This document shows, piece by piece, positions 28,020-36,875 of a DNA stretch of 64,000 bases. The notes under the pieces are model-generated. The model saw only the letters and a program-made list of their open reading frames with translations. It ran no database searches and had not been told where the DNA came from. This stretch comes from Cohnella fermenti (GTDB taxonomy: Bacteria; Bacillota; Bacilli; Paenibacillales; Paenibacillaceae), in NCBI RefSeq assembly GCF_004801405.1, contig NZ_SSOB01000016.1:107219-171218 (forward strand), read 5' to 3'. Every line of letters begins with the position of its first letter. The first letter of the stretch is position 1. The translations under genes and the position numbers were made by a program.

Positions 28020-29312
28020 TTGATAACCGAACAATTCGAGCGAGGCTCCATCGGTCGTATGCGGCTGCACGTCTTGCCAACGAGACGCTTTAAGACGTTC
28101 TCTCTCTCCTTGTTTATCGGAATTCCGCTGTCGGAATCGCGGGTGTCGGCAGTCGCGCTGACTCCGTTCGTCCTGCGGAGGGGAACGAGCTCCTATCCGG
28201 AGACAATCTCGTTCCGCGAGCGGCTGGATGACTTGTACGGGGCGGGCTTCGGCTTCGACTTGTACAAGAGAGGCGATTACCAGATCGTCCAGCTTCGTCT
28301 GGACATGATCAACGACCGCTTCGTGTCTTCCGAGCTATCGCTCCTGCAGGAAGCCGTGCGTTTCCTCGGAGAGGTGCTGACGTCGCCTGCGCTCGAGAAC
28401 GGGACGTTCCGCGGGAAGTACGTGGAGGCGGAGAAACGAACGGTCTTGAAGCGGATCGAAGCGATCGTCAACGACAAGATCCGTTACGCCGGCGAACGAT
28501 GCGTGGCCGAGATGTGCAAGGATGAACCTTACCGGCTGCTTGCGCTCGGCCGGAAGGACGAACTGGCGGGCATCGACGCCGGGACGCTCTATACGGAATA
28601 CCGCAATTGGCTGAGCGAAGCGGCGATCGACCTGTATGTGTCCGGCGACACCTCGCTGGAGGAGGTCGAGCGGCTGGCAGGGGAGTCGTTCCGATTGCCG
28701 GAGGGAACCCCGGCCGATTACGCCGCGCCGGAGTTCCGCGCCCCCCGCGCCGAGCCCCAGACGATCGTGGAACGGCTGGACGTTGCGCAAGGCAAGCTGA
28801 ACATGGGACTGCGGACCGACATCGGCTACGCGGCGGCGGAATACCCCGCGCTTCTGGTCTACAACGGAATTCTCGGGGCGTTCCCGCATTCCAAGCTGTT
28901 CATCAATGTGCGCGAGAAGGCATCTCTGGCGTATTACGCTTCTTCGAGGCTGGATGGGCACAAGGGGTTGCTGACGATCCAATCGGGCATCGAGATCGGC
29001 AACTACGAGCAGGCGGTGCGAATTATTGTCGAGCAGCTCGCCGCGATGAAGGAGGGGCGCTTCGATTCGGAAGAGCTCGAGCGAACGAAGGCGATGCTCT
29101 CCAACCAATTGCGGGAGCTCCAGGACTCCGCGTTCGAGCGGATCGCGTTCGACTTCAACAATGTGCTGTCGGGCTCCGATCGAACCGGCGAGAACATGCT
29201 TGCGGACGTAGCGGGGGTCGTTCCCGAGCAGGTGACGGCGGCCGCGCAGCGGGTCGGCTTGGACACGATCTACTTCCTGCGGGATCGGAAGGAGGCGGAA
29301 GTCGGTGCCTAA
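28020..29312 (+). CDS. yfmF: M16-like EF-P aminopentanol-modification protein YfmF
   Basis: A 430-residue M16 (pitrilysin/insulinase) homologue lacking the HxxEH zinc motif: the N-terminal place reads RRGTSSYPETISFRERLDD, so it should be the non-catalytic partner of the next gene. In B. subtilis this pair is associated with 5-aminopentanol modification of elongation factor P. TTG start at 28020 after GAAGGGG. It overlaps yfmH by eight bases. Confidence 0.88.
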   Translation: MITEQFERGSIGRMRLHVLPTRRFKTFSLSLFIGIPLSESRVSAVALTPFVLRRGTSSYPETISFRERLDDLYGAGFGFDLYKRGDYQIVQLRLDMINDRFVSSELSLLQEAVRFLGEVLTSPALENGTFRGKYVEAEKRTVLKRIEAIVNDKIRYAGERCVAEMCKDEPYRLLALGRKDELAGIDAGTLYTEYRNWLSEAAIDLYVSGDTSLEEVERLAGESFRLPEGTPADYAAPEFRAPRAEPQTIVERLDVAQGKLNMGLRTDIGYAAAEYPALLVYNGILGAFPHSKLFINVREKASLAYYASSRLDGHKGLLTIQSGIEIGNYEQAVRIIVEQLAAMKEGRFDSEELERTKAMLSNQLRELQDSAFERIAFDFNNVLSGSDRTGENMLADVAGVVPEQVTAAAQRVGLDTIYFLRDRKEAEVGA

Positions 29313-30585
29313 GGAACATTATGCGCAGCTTCAGGAGACCCTTCTGCACGAGAAGCTGGACAATGGGCTTGACGTGTTTATTCTGCCCAAACCCGGCTTT
29401 ACCAAGGCATACGCGACATTCGCGACCCACTACGGTTCCGTAGACAACCGCTTCAAGCGCGAGGGCCATGAAGAGGTGAAGGTGCCGGACGGGATCGCCC
29501 ACTTCCTTGAGCACAAGATGTTCGAGGAGCCGGAGGGAGACATCTTCGCGACCTTCTCGTCGCAGGGAGCTTCGGCGAACGCTTTCACGAGCTTCGATCG
29601 CACGGTATATCTGTTCTCCGCGACGGAATCGATCGAGCGGAACGTCGAGACGCTGCTCGACTTCGTGCAGAACCCGTACTTCACGGACGCGAACGTGGAG
29701 AAGGAGAAGGGCATCATCGTCCAGGAGATCAACATGTACCGGGACAACGCGGATTGGCGGGTTTACTTCGGCCTGATCGAAGCGCTCTACGTCAACCACC
29801 CGGTCCATATCGACATCGCGGGCACGCCTGATTCGGTTCGTTCGATTACGAAGGAGATGCTGTACGAGTGTTACCGCACGTTCTACCATCCTTCGAACAT
29901 GACGCTGTTCCTTGTCGGCGGCGTCGACCCCGAAGCGATGATGGAGATCATCAAGGCGAACCAGGCGCGGAAAAAATTCGAACCCGGCGGGCGGATCGAA
30001 CGATACTTCGACGAAGAACCGGAGACGGTGCGGACGCCGCTGCTGACGACGAATCTTCCCGTATCGCTGCCTAAATGCATGTTCGGCTACAAGGAGACTC
30101 CGGGACCGCAGCGCGGGGAAGAGGCGATTCGCCGCGAGCTGGCGACCAAGCTGATGCTCGAATCGCTTCTCGGCGCGAGTTCGCCGCTCTACCAGGAGCT
30201 GTACGACGACAATCTGATCTCCGACGGCTTCGGCCACGAGTACAATACCGGTCCGGGCTATGCCTTCTCCGTTATCGGGGGAGAGACGAGAGATCCTGAC
30301 GAGCTGATCGCCCGGGTGACGGGTGCGTTGAATGAAGCCGCCAAGTCGGGAATCGACGAAGCCGTCTTCGAGAGAACGAGGCGGAAGCGGATCGGCTCGT
30401 ACCTCCGCATGCTGAACAGCCCCGAAGCGATCGCGAGCGAATTTACGCGTTACCGCAGCCGGGGAGGCGATCTGTTCGAGCTGATCGGACTGTACGAGAG
30501 CTTGACGCTGGAGGAATTGAACGCGCGTCTGCGCGAACACGTTCATCCGTCCCGAATGTCCGCGTCGATCGTGCGGGGAGAATGA
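29305..30585 (+). CDS. yfmH: M16 peptidase YfmH, EF-P aminopentanol modification
   Basis: A 426-residue M16-family zinc peptidase with an intact inverted zinc motif HFLEH (about residues 66-70) and a downstream Glu region (EKEKGIIVQEINMY). It probably forms a heterodimer with the inactive YfmF, as is usual for M16 pairs. Start GTG 29305 inside yfmF. The stop overlaps the ymfI region. The precise role in EF-P maturation is inferred from B. subtilis. Confidence 0.9.
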   Translation: MPKEHYAQLQETLLHEKLDNGLDVFILPKPGFTKAYATFATHYGSVDNRFKREGHEEVKVPDGIAHFLEHKMFEEPEGDIFATFSSQGASANAFTSFDRTVYLFSATESIERNVETLLDFVQNPYFTDANVEKEKGIIVQEINMYRDNADWRVYFGLIEALYVNHPVHIDIAGTPDSVRSITKEMLYECYRTFYHPSNMTLFLVGGVDPEAMMEIIKANQARKKFEPGGRIERYFDEEPETVRTPLLTTNLPVSLPKCMFGYKETPGPQRGEEAIRRELATKLMLESLLGASSPLYQELYDDNLISDGFGHEYNTGPGYAFSVIGGETRDPDELIARVTGALNEAAKSGIDEAVFERTRRKRIGSYLRMLNSPEAIASEFTRYRSRGGDLFELIGLYESLTLEELNARLREHVHPSRMSASIVRGE

Positions 30586-30605
30586 CGGCGACAGGGAGAG
30601 GACAA

Positions 30606-31343
30606 TTGTCTCGAACCGTGCTTGTGACCGGCGCGTCCAGGGGAATCGGAGCCGCCGTGGCGAGACGGTTCGCGGCGGCGGGGGACCGGGTGGCGCTTCA
30701 TTACGGCGCTTCCTTCGAGGCGGCGGAGAACGAGAGGAAGCGGTGCTTGGAAGCGGGCGCCGCGGACGCGATTGCGGTGCGGGCCGATCTCCGCGACCCG
30801 GGGGCGCTGCTGCGGCTGAAGGGAGAGATGGACGGACTCGGATGGAGTCCGTCCGTTGTCGTCCACAGCGCGGGAACCGCTTATTACGGCTTGCTGGACG
30901 AGACGGGCGAGGAAGCGTGGAGCGACTTGCTGCAGGTTCATCTGACGTCCGCATACCGGCTCGCGAAGCTGTTCGGGCCGGCGCTCTCCTGGGGCCGCGG
31001 CGGTCGCATCATTCACGTCTCGAGCGTCTGGGGGGCGATCGGAGCGGCCGGCGAGGTCGCTTACTCCGCGGCCAAGGGCGGGCTTAACAGCTTTACCAAG
31101 GCGCTTGCGCGGGAGCTCGCTCCGTTCGGAGTCACCGTCAATGCGGTCGCCCCGGGAGCGGTGGATACCGACATGCTCGGGCCGCTCTCGAACGAAGAGC
31201 GCGAGCAATTGCTGAAGGAGATCCCGCTCGGGCGCTTCGCCCGCCCGGAGGAGGTGGCCGAACTGGTCGCCTTCCTCTCGTCCGAGGAAGCGAATTACAT
31301 CACCGGCCAGATCATTGCATTATCCGGAGGCTGGCGGGTGTAG
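30606..31343 (+). CDS. ymfI: EF-P 5-aminopentanone reductase YmfI (SDR)
   Basis: Short-chain dehydrogenase/reductase. In B. subtilis the orthologue reduces the 5-aminopentanone on EF-P lysine to 5-aminopentanol. Seen: the NADP loop TGASRGIG, catalytic Ser in HVSSVWG and YSAAK with Tyr and Lys, and the closing LSGGW. TTG 30606 (AGGGAGAGG upstream, protein starting MSRTVLVTGASRG) is preferred to ATG 30582, which overlaps the yfmH stop but has a poorly spaced ribosome site. Position after yfmF-yfmH is as in B. subtilis. Confidence 0.88.
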   Translation: MSRTVLVTGASRGIGAAVARRFAAAGDRVALHYGASFEAAENERKRCLEAGAADAIAVRADLRDPGALLRLKGEMDGLGWSPSVVVHSAGTAYYGLLDETGEEAWSDLLQVHLTSAYRLAKLFGPALSWGRGGRIIHVSSVWGAIGAAGEVAYSAAKGGLNSFTKALARELAPFGVTVNAVAPGAVDTDMLGPLSNEEREQLLKEIPLGRFARPEEVAELVAFLSSEEANYITGQIIALSGGWRV

Positions 31344-31508
31344 ATGCCGGCGGGGGCGAGCGGTGGCTAATGCATATGCCGGCGGTTGCAGAAGCTGGCT
31401 GATGCGGCACAATTGGCAGGTCCCGCTTCGTTGCGGACGGAATAGCCTCTTGCCGGAAGGGACATATTATTGACGCAGTACAATCCCATCATGGCAGGAG
31501 GCGGCTCA

Positions 31509-31760
31509 ATGTCGAACGTGCTGAGAAATTTCGACTCTTGGAAACATTTTCTCGGTGATCGAGTGGATGCAGCCAAGAACGCGGGAATCAGCGAAGAAGC
31601 GATCTCCAGGCTGGCCTACGAGATCGGAGAATTCCTCGACAACAAGGTGGAACCGCAGAACGACGAGCAGCGGGTGTTGAAGGAACTCTGGGACGCGGGC
31701 AATGAGAGCGAACGCAAAACAATCGCCGGACTCATGGTTAAACTAGCCGACCGCAGCTAA
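31509..31760 (+). CDS. ymfJ: DUF3243 protein YmfJ
   Basis: Small acidic helical cytoplasmic protein of 83 residues, unknown function, conserved in spore-formers between ymfI and ymfK. It begins MSNVLRNFDSWKHFLGDRV, typical of DUF3243. ATG 31509 is set by GGAGGCGG just upstream; an in-frame ATG at 31470 lacks such a site. Confidence 0.88.
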   Translation: MSNVLRNFDSWKHFLGDRVDAAKNAGISEEAISRLAYEIGEFLDNKVEPQNDEQRVLKELWDAGNESERKTIAGLMVKLADRS

Positions 31761-31781
31761 TCGCTGCTGTGCCGAGGAGAG

Positions 31782-31812
31782 ACGGCTCCGCCATTCGCTG
31801 CGGAGCCGTTTA
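31782..31812 (+). terminator. Terminator after ymfJ
   Basis: Perfect stem ACGGCTCCGC (31782-31791) with GCGGAGCCGT (31800-31809), followed by TT. Confidence 0.8.
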
Positions 31813-31951
31813 AACATGAATCGAAAAAATATAGGACTTTAGTCGGAAAGTGCCCGTAAATTTTGCAGGAGAATGAAGAGTTTTGTAGAATGGATTATAG
31901 GACTGTAAATTGACGGGCAGTTGGGCTATTGTCTGACTATTGAGGTGCAGC

Positions 31952-32722
31952 ATGGAGAAGAAGCAGTGGTACATGGAGTATAAGATTCACAAGAATCGCC
32001 CCGGATTGCTCGGCGATCTGGCATCTCTTCTCGGGATGCTCGAGGTGAATATCATCACGATTAACGGCGTCGAGGATCGGACGCGAGGCCTTCTGCTTCA
32101 GACGGATGACGACGAGAAGATTGAGCTTCTGGGCAGGATGCTCACGAAGGTCGAGAATATATCCATTATTACGCTGCGGCCTCCGCGCTTGACGGATATT
32201 TTGGCCATTCGGCACGGAACTTATATCGAGAGGGACTCTTCCGACGGCAAGACGTTCCGGTTCACGCGAAGCGACCTCGGTCTTCTGGTCGACTTCCTGG
32301 GCGAGCTGTTCAAGAAGGACGGCAATCAGGTGATCGGTCTGCGCGGCATGCCGCGGGTAGGGAAGACCGAGTCGATCATCGCAGGCAGCGTCTGCGCGAA
32401 CAAGCGCTGGACGTTCGTCTCTTCGACGCTGCTGAGACAGACCGTGCGCAGCCAGCTCTCCGAGGAGGAGACGAACGCGAACAACGTCTTCATTATCGAT
32501 GGGATCGTCAGCACCATCCGTTCCAACGAGAAGCATCATCTCTTGCTTCAGGATATTATGGCGATGCCTTCGACGAAGGTCATCGAGCACCCGGATATTT
32601 TCGTACGGGAATCCGAATACGATTATGACACGTTCGACTGTATTATCGAGCTGCGCAACACGCCGGACGAGGAGATTACATACGAGACCTTCACGACCGC
32701 CGGCCTCGACGGAGAATTCTAA
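31952..32722 (+). CDS. ymfK: DUF3388 protein YmfK
   Basis: A 256-residue cytoplasmic protein. The first 75 residues look like an ACT-type regulatory domain (EYKIHKNRPGLLGDLASLLG, NIITINGVEDRTRGLLL). The C-terminal part carries GMPRVGKTE, a P-loop-like sequence, and VFIIDGIVS, suggesting a nucleotide-binding fold. Function unknown. Position between ymfJ and the RodZ-like gene is conserved. ATG 31952 follows GAGGTG; an in-frame TTG at 31940 is possible. Confidence 0.85.
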   Translation: MEKKQWYMEYKIHKNRPGLLGDLASLLGMLEVNIITINGVEDRTRGLLLQTDDDEKIELLGRMLTKVENISIITLRPPRLTDILAIRHGTYIERDSSDGKTFRFTRSDLGLLVDFLGELFKKDGNQVIGLRGMPRVGKTESIIAGSVCANKRWTFVSSTLLRQTVRSQLSEEETNANNVFIIDGIVSTIRSNEKHHLLLQDIMAMPSTKVIEHPDIFVRESEYDYDTFDCIIELRNTPDEEITYETFTTAGLDGEF

Positions 32723-32827
32723 GATCAGATCAGCCCTTATTACGATTATTGTAGATAGGAAGTTGCCAAGTGGATGCGCGCCAACGATACATATGCCTAG
32801 AGATTGCCCTTAACGGAGGTGGGACCG

Positions 32828-33694
32828 ATGTCGGATTTGGGATTGCTGCTGCGTAAAGCCAGAGAGCAGCGGGGATATACGCTCGACGATATCCAGGAGG
32901 CGACCAAGATCCGCAAGCGATATCTGGAGGCGATCGAGAACGGCGAGTACAAGGTATTGCCGGGCTCCTTCTACGTGCGGGCGTTCGTGAAGACCTACGC
33001 GGAGACGGTCGGCCTCGACGCGGAAGAGGTTCTTCGTTTGTACCATAAGGAATTGCCCAAGCCGACGACGGCGGAGACCGTCGCTCCGGAAGCGATGCTC
33101 AAGCCCAAGAGCCGATCGGTCCAGCATAACGACAAGTGGGGCAAGCTCGCCGTCAACCTGTTGATGTGGCTGTTCCCGTTGCTTATCATTGCGCTGATTT
33201 ATTATTTTATCGATCAGAACAGTGCCTCCAAGGCGAAAAACTCGGATCGGGATACCGATATTACGCATGAGACCACGCTGCCTTCCCCTTCTTCGTCTCC
33301 CGACGGGTCGAGCACCCCGTCCCAGACGAGCTCGGAAGAGCCGACGCCGAGCGAGACCGTCCCGGCGACGACACTGACGCTGACGGAGACGACGAAGGGC
33401 GGAGAAGTCCACTACGAAGTGTCTCCGGCCGGCGCGCATGAGCTGAAGATCGTGTCTTCAGGGAGCTGGGTTGGCGTCAATGAGACGAACAAAAACGGCA
33501 AGTCGCGTTACCAGGGCACTCCGAAGGAAGAGATTGTCTTCTCTCTGGAAGACATGCCGCTTTACGTCAATGTCGGTCAGGCCAACAACGTCGTGATCAC
33601 GATCGACGGAATCGCCGTCGACGACGGGGACAAGGCCGGCTCGAAGAAGTTCGTGTTCACGCCGGCGGCTTCTGCGGATACGACGACGCCTTGA
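32828..33694 (+). CDS. rodZ: RodZ-like helix-turn-helix membrane protein (YmfM)
   Basis: Cytoskeletal adaptor linking MreB to the membrane in rod-shape maintenance. 288 residues: N-terminal Xre-like helix-turn-helix (LGLLLRKAREQRGYTLDDIQ) to about residue 75, a single membrane segment near 113-133 (LAVNLLMWLFPLLIIALIYY), a Ser/Thr/Pro-rich linker to about 190, and a C-terminal extracellular DUF4115-like beta domain. Start ATG 32828 follows GGAGGTGGG. Located before pgsA as in B. subtilis. Confidence 0.88.
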   Translation: MSDLGLLLRKAREQRGYTLDDIQEATKIRKRYLEAIENGEYKVLPGSFYVRAFVKTYAETVGLDAEEVLRLYHKELPKPTTAETVAPEAMLKPKSRSVQHNDKWGKLAVNLLMWLFPLLIIALIYYFIDQNSASKAKNSDRDTDITHETTLPSPSSSPDGSSTPSQTSSEEPTPSETVPATTLTLTETTKGGEVHYEVSPAGAHELKIVSSGSWVGVNETNKNGKSRYQGTPKEEIVFSLEDMPLYVNVGQANNVVITIDGIAVDDGDKAGSKKFVFTPAASADTTTP

Positions 33695-33786
33695 CGAGCC
33701 AGCCTTCGTTCATGCGGAATAGGAATCGTCTTCTTGGGGGATGCTGAGAGAGCTATCTGCATCCTTATCAGGGAGGGAGACTCCTC

Positions 33787-33948
33787 ATGGCGACTAGTTG
33801 GATCGTCTGCGCAATCGGCATCGTCGTCAGCCTGCTCGGCTGGTACATGACGCCCCATGCCTACGGATACGGCATTCTCGGCTTCGGGCTTGCCTGGATC
33901 GTACTCGGAATTCTCGACATGTTCCGCTCGCCGGCGCGCGCCCGTTAA
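33787..33948 (+). CDS. Small hydrophobic protein, 53 residues
   Basis: ATG 33787 to TAA 33948 encodes 53 residues with two hydrophobic stretches (residues 5-19 and 28-45) and an Arg-rich tail ARAR. AGGGAGGGAGA lies upstream and a terminator follows at once, both supporting a real gene. Two-pass small membrane protein of unknown function. Confidence 0.7.
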   Translation: MATSWIVCAIGIVVSLLGWYMTPHAYGYGILGFGLAWIVLGILDMFRSPARAR

Positions 33949-33966
33949 GATCACGGCAACGACTCC

Positions 33967-33994
33967 GAAAGCCCCCGCTGCGGGGCTTTCGGCA
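33967..33994 (+). terminator. Terminator after the small membrane gene
   Basis: GAAAGCCCC (33967-33975) with GGGGCTTTC (33982-33990). Confidence 0.75.
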
Positions 33995-34101
33995 TTTGCG
34001 GGAGAGCTTCGTCGGAAATAGGCCGCAAGCAGCTTTTTACTTGCGGCAGGAAAATGTTTATAATGAAAATGATCATTCGTCAGAAAGGATGACTTTACCA
34101 T

Positions 34102-34593
34102 ATGGCATCGGAATATTCGTTCGACATCGTCTCCAAGGTAGACATGCAAGAAGTGAACAACGCTGTGACGCAAGCGGTCAAGGAAATCGAGACGCGATTC
34201 GACTTCAAGGGAAGCAAGAGCACCATCAAGCTCGAAGGAGAGGCGATCAACGTCGCTTCCGACGACGAGTACAAGCTGAAGAGTGTCATCGACATTCTCC
34301 AGACCAAGCTGATCAAACGCGGGGTGCCGATTCTGAACCTCGATTACGGCAAGGTCGAGCCCGCTTCGGGCGGAACGGTCCGGCAGCTCATTAAGATGAA
34401 GCAAGGGATCGACCAGGAGAATGCGAAGAAGATCAATATCCTGATCCGGGATTCCAAGCTGAAGATCAAGAGCCAAATCCAAGGCGACCAGCTTCGGGTC
34501 ACCGGCAAGAGCAAGGACGACCTGCAAGCCGCGATGAATCTCCTTCGCGGAGCCGGGCTTGCGCTGGAACTGCAATTCGTCAATTACCGCTGA
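34102..34593 (+). CDS. YajQ-family nucleotide-binding protein
   Basis: A 163-residue protein of the YajQ family; some members bind cyclic di-GMP, others nucleotides or tRNA. Typical sequence: [17 protein letters not shown] at the start, the RFDFKGSKS motif and a C-terminal [16 protein letters not shown] at 34059-34064 and a hairpin at 34022-34047 lie upstream. The ligand cannot be decided from sequence. Confidence 0.9.
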   Translation: MASEYSFDIVSKVDMQEVNNAVTQAVKEIETRFDFKGSKSTIKLEGEAINVASDDEYKLKSVIDILQTKLIKRGVPILNLDYGKVEPASGGTVRQLIKMKQGIDQENAKKINILIRDSKLKIKSQIQGDQLRVTGKSKDDLQAAMNLLRGAGLALELQFVNYR

Positions 34594-34626
34594 TACGTAA
34601 AGATTACTTTCTGGGGGCAAGCAACG

Positions 34627-34734
34627 ATGACTGTGATGAAGGCTACATACCGCACGGCGAGAGCGACAGCTCGCTCCGGGTTCGCGGCATCCCGCGCGCG
34701 GGCCATGACGGCGCAAGGAGGGGATCTCGCGTGA
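34627..34734 (+). CDS. Possible 35-residue upstream peptide of pgsA
   Basis: A frame from ATG 34627 to TGA 34732-34734 overlaps the pgsA GTG as GTGA, a pattern typical of translational coupling. The peptide is Ala/Arg rich with no recognised domain, and the upstream GGGGG is a weak ribosome site. It may be a leader peptide or chance. Confidence 0.25.
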   Translation: MTVMKATYRTARATARSGFAASRARAMTAQGGDLA

Positions 34735-35354
34735 ATCTCGCTAACCGGATTACCCTGGCGCGAATTTTTCTCGTCCCGATCGTCGCCTTCCTGCTGCTGG
34801 TCAAGCTCGACGTGAATCCGCTGACGATCGGCAGCTACTCGATCTCCTACAACCAGATCTTCGCTCTCTTGCTCTTCATCATCGCGGCCAGCACGGACGG
34901 GCTTGACGGCTATATCGCGCGCAAGCGCAAGATCGTCACGAACCTCGGCAAGCTGCTGGACCCGTTGGCCGACAAGCTGCTGATCTGCGCCGTTCTGATC
35001 TCGCTTGTCGAGATGGGCAAGTTGGACGCATGGGTCGCAATTGTCATCATCAGCCGCGAATGGGCGGTGACCGGCCTCCGGCAGATTGCGCTCCTGGACA
35101 GCGTCGTTCTGGCGGCCAGCAAGTGGGGCAAGTGGAAGACGACGATTCAGATCGTCATGATCATCGTGCTGCTGCTCAACAATCTCCCGTTCGAGTTCAT
35201 TCATGTGCCGGTCGATACGATCGTCGTATGGGCGGCCGCGATCATTACCGTGTATTCCGGCATCGACTACTTCGTCAAGAACAAGAAGCTGATCGTCGAG
35301 ACTTCGAACCCGCCCCAAGGTTCGGTTGACAAAGAGGTGCGCCGAGACGTATGA
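34731..35354 (+). CDS. pgsA: CDP-diacylglycerol-glycerol-3-phosphate 3-phosphatidyltransferase
   Basis: Integral membrane enzyme that makes phosphatidylglycerophosphate, precursor of phosphatidylglycerol and cardiolipin. 207 residues with about six hydrophobic segments. The CDP-alcohol phosphotransferase motif D-x2-DG-x2-AR-x8-G-x3-D-x3-D is complete (DGLDGYIAR ... GKLLDPLAD). GTG start at 34731 after AAGGAGGGG. It overlaps cinA by four bases. Confidence 0.94.
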   Translation: MNLANRITLARIFLVPIVAFLLLVKLDVNPLTIGSYSISYNQIFALLLFIIAASTDGLDGYIARKRKIVTNLGKLLDPLADKLLICAVLISLVEMGKLDAWVAIVIISREWAVTGLRQIALLDSVVLAASKWGKWKTTIQIVMIIVLLLNNLPFEFIHVPVDTIVVWAAAIITVYSGIDYFVKNKKLIVETSNPPQGSVDKEVRRDV

Positions 35355-36604
35355 GAGCTGAGATTATTGCAGTCGGAACCGAACTGCTGCTCGGCCAGAT
35401 CGTAAACACCAACGCCCAGTATCTGTCGCAAGGCCTGGCAGAGCTGGGCATTGACGTTTATTATCAGACCGTAGTGGGAGATAACCTGACGAGGTTGCGT
35501 CAAGCCATCGAGACGGCGCGCGGACGCGCGGATCTGCTGGTGTTCACGGGCGGCCTCGGCCCGACACAGGACGATCTGACCCGCGACGCCCTGGCGGCGG
35601 ACCTTGGTCTTGCGATCGGCCTTCACGAGCCGTCGCTGCGCAAGATCGAGCAACTGTTCGCAGGAAGAAGCGTCGAACTTATCGAGAGCAACCGCAAGCA
35701 GGCGATGCTGATCGACGGAGCGCATCCGCTGCGCAACGATACCGGGCTGGCCGTCGGCAACGCGTTATCCGCGGGCGGCAAGCATTACCTGCTGCTGCCC
35801 GGACCTCCGCGCGAGATGAAGCCGATGTTCGACAACGACGGCTCCGATTGGCTGCGCAAGCTGCTCGGGGACGCGGCCGCTCTGCGGTCGGTTATGCTGA
35901 AGTTCGCCGGAATCGGCGAGTCGGCACTGGAGGAGCTGCTGATCGACCTTATTCGCGAGCAGTCCGACCCGACGATTGCGCCTTATGCGAAGGAAGGCGA
36001 GGTGTGCATCCGCGTCTCGACGAAGGCGGGCTCCGCGGAGGAGGCGGCGAGGCGGATGGAGCCGACGCTGCAGGCGATAAGAAGCCGCACGGAGCGTTAT
36101 CTGTATGCGGAAGAGGACATTCCGCTGGAAGCGGCGGTCATCCGGCTTCTGACGAGCAAGCGGCAGACGGTGACGCTCGCGGAGAGCTGCACCGGCGGAA
36201 TGATCGCCGCCTCGCTCACTTCGGTGCCGGGCAGCGCGGACGCGTTCCTGGGCGGCGTGGTGAGCTACAGCAACGGCGTCAAGCATAAGCAGCTCGGCGT
36301 CCCGACGGAGCTGCTTGAAGGGCCGGGAGCGCCCGGAGCGGTCAGCGAGGAGACGGCCGCTGCGATGGCGGACGGGATGCGCGCCGCCGCAGACAGCGAT
36401 TATGCGCTGTCCGTAACCGGAGTGGCCGGACCCGCCGGAGTCGAGGGCAAGCCGGTCGGCCTTGTCTACGTCGGGCTGGCGGAGAGAGGCAAGCCGGCCA
36501 AGGTGGAGAAGCTGCAACTGGCCGGCGACCGGGAAGGCATCCGGATTCGCGCGACGAAGCGGGCGCTGTACTTGCTGTGGCGAACGCTCGGCGGTCTGGA
36601 ATAG
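35351..36604 (+). CDS. cinA: CinA-family competence/damage-inducible protein
   Basis: A 417-residue two-domain protein: an N-terminal MoaB/molybdopterin-binding-like domain (AEIIAVGTELLLGQIVNTN; GGLGPTQDDLT) and a C-terminal CinA domain (LAESCTGGMIAASLTSVPGS) with nicotinamide-nucleotide deamidase activity in the family. Usually co-regulated with recA in Gram-positives. Here a terminator and a recA promoter separate it from recA. Confidence 0.94.
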   Translation: MRAEIIAVGTELLLGQIVNTNAQYLSQGLAELGIDVYYQTVVGDNLTRLRQAIETARGRADLLVFTGGLGPTQDDLTRDALAADLGLAIGLHEPSLRKIEQLFAGRSVELIESNRKQAMLIDGAHPLRNDTGLAVGNALSAGGKHYLLLPGPPREMKPMFDNDGSDWLRKLLGDAAALRSVMLKFAGIGESALEELLIDLIREQSDPTIAPYAKEGEVCIRVSTKAGSAEEAARRMEPTLQAIRSRTERYLYAEEDIPLEAAVIRLLTSKRQTVTLAESCTGGMIAASLTSVPGSADAFLGGVVSYSNGVKHKQLGVPTELLEGPGAPGAVSEETAAAMADGMRAAADSDYALSVTGVAGPAGVEGKPVGLVYVGLAERGKPAKVEKLQLAGDREGIRIRATKRALYLLWRTLGGLE

Positions 36605-36745
36605 GGACGGGAGAAGGCGGAGGCAGAGGCAGATGCGGGGATGTGTCGAATTTGTGTCGAATTGAGCAGATAAATGACATTTTTCGCTAGAAGCGGTTGC
36701 CAATGCTCGTCCTATATGATAGATTCGTGTAGAAAGTTGCGGAAG

Positions 36746-36780
36746 AACCGTAGCGAAGATTACTTTGCTGCGGTTTTTTT
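36746..36780 (+). terminator. Terminator between cinA and recA
   Basis: AACCGTAGC (36746-36754) with GCTGCGGTT (36767-36775), one G-T pair, then a seven-T run ending at 36780. Confidence 0.85.
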
Positions 36781-36792
36781 ATAGAGATTGAT

Positions 36793-36806
36793 CGAACGAA
36801 TGTTCG
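36793..36806. promoter_or_regulatory. LexA (SOS) operator of recA
   Basis: CGAACGAATGTTCG matches the Gram-positive SOS box CGAAC-N4-GTTCG exactly. It lies nine bases upstream of the recA -35 box. Confidence 0.92.
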
Positions 36807-36814
36807 TAAAATGC

Positions 36815-36843
36815 TTGGCAAACGGATCAAAACAAGGTATGAT
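36815..36843 (+). promoter_or_regulatory. recA promoter
   Basis: TTGGCA (36815-36820), 17-base spacer, TATGAT (36838-36843). Confidence 0.8.
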
Positions 36844-36875
36844 AACACTATCAAAGAGATAAGGATGTGGGTGTG

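Noticed and set aside
34060..34080. AATGAAAATGATCATTCG as a Fur box before yajQ
   Set aside because: The two halves do not match the 7-1-7 inverted repeat well enough.
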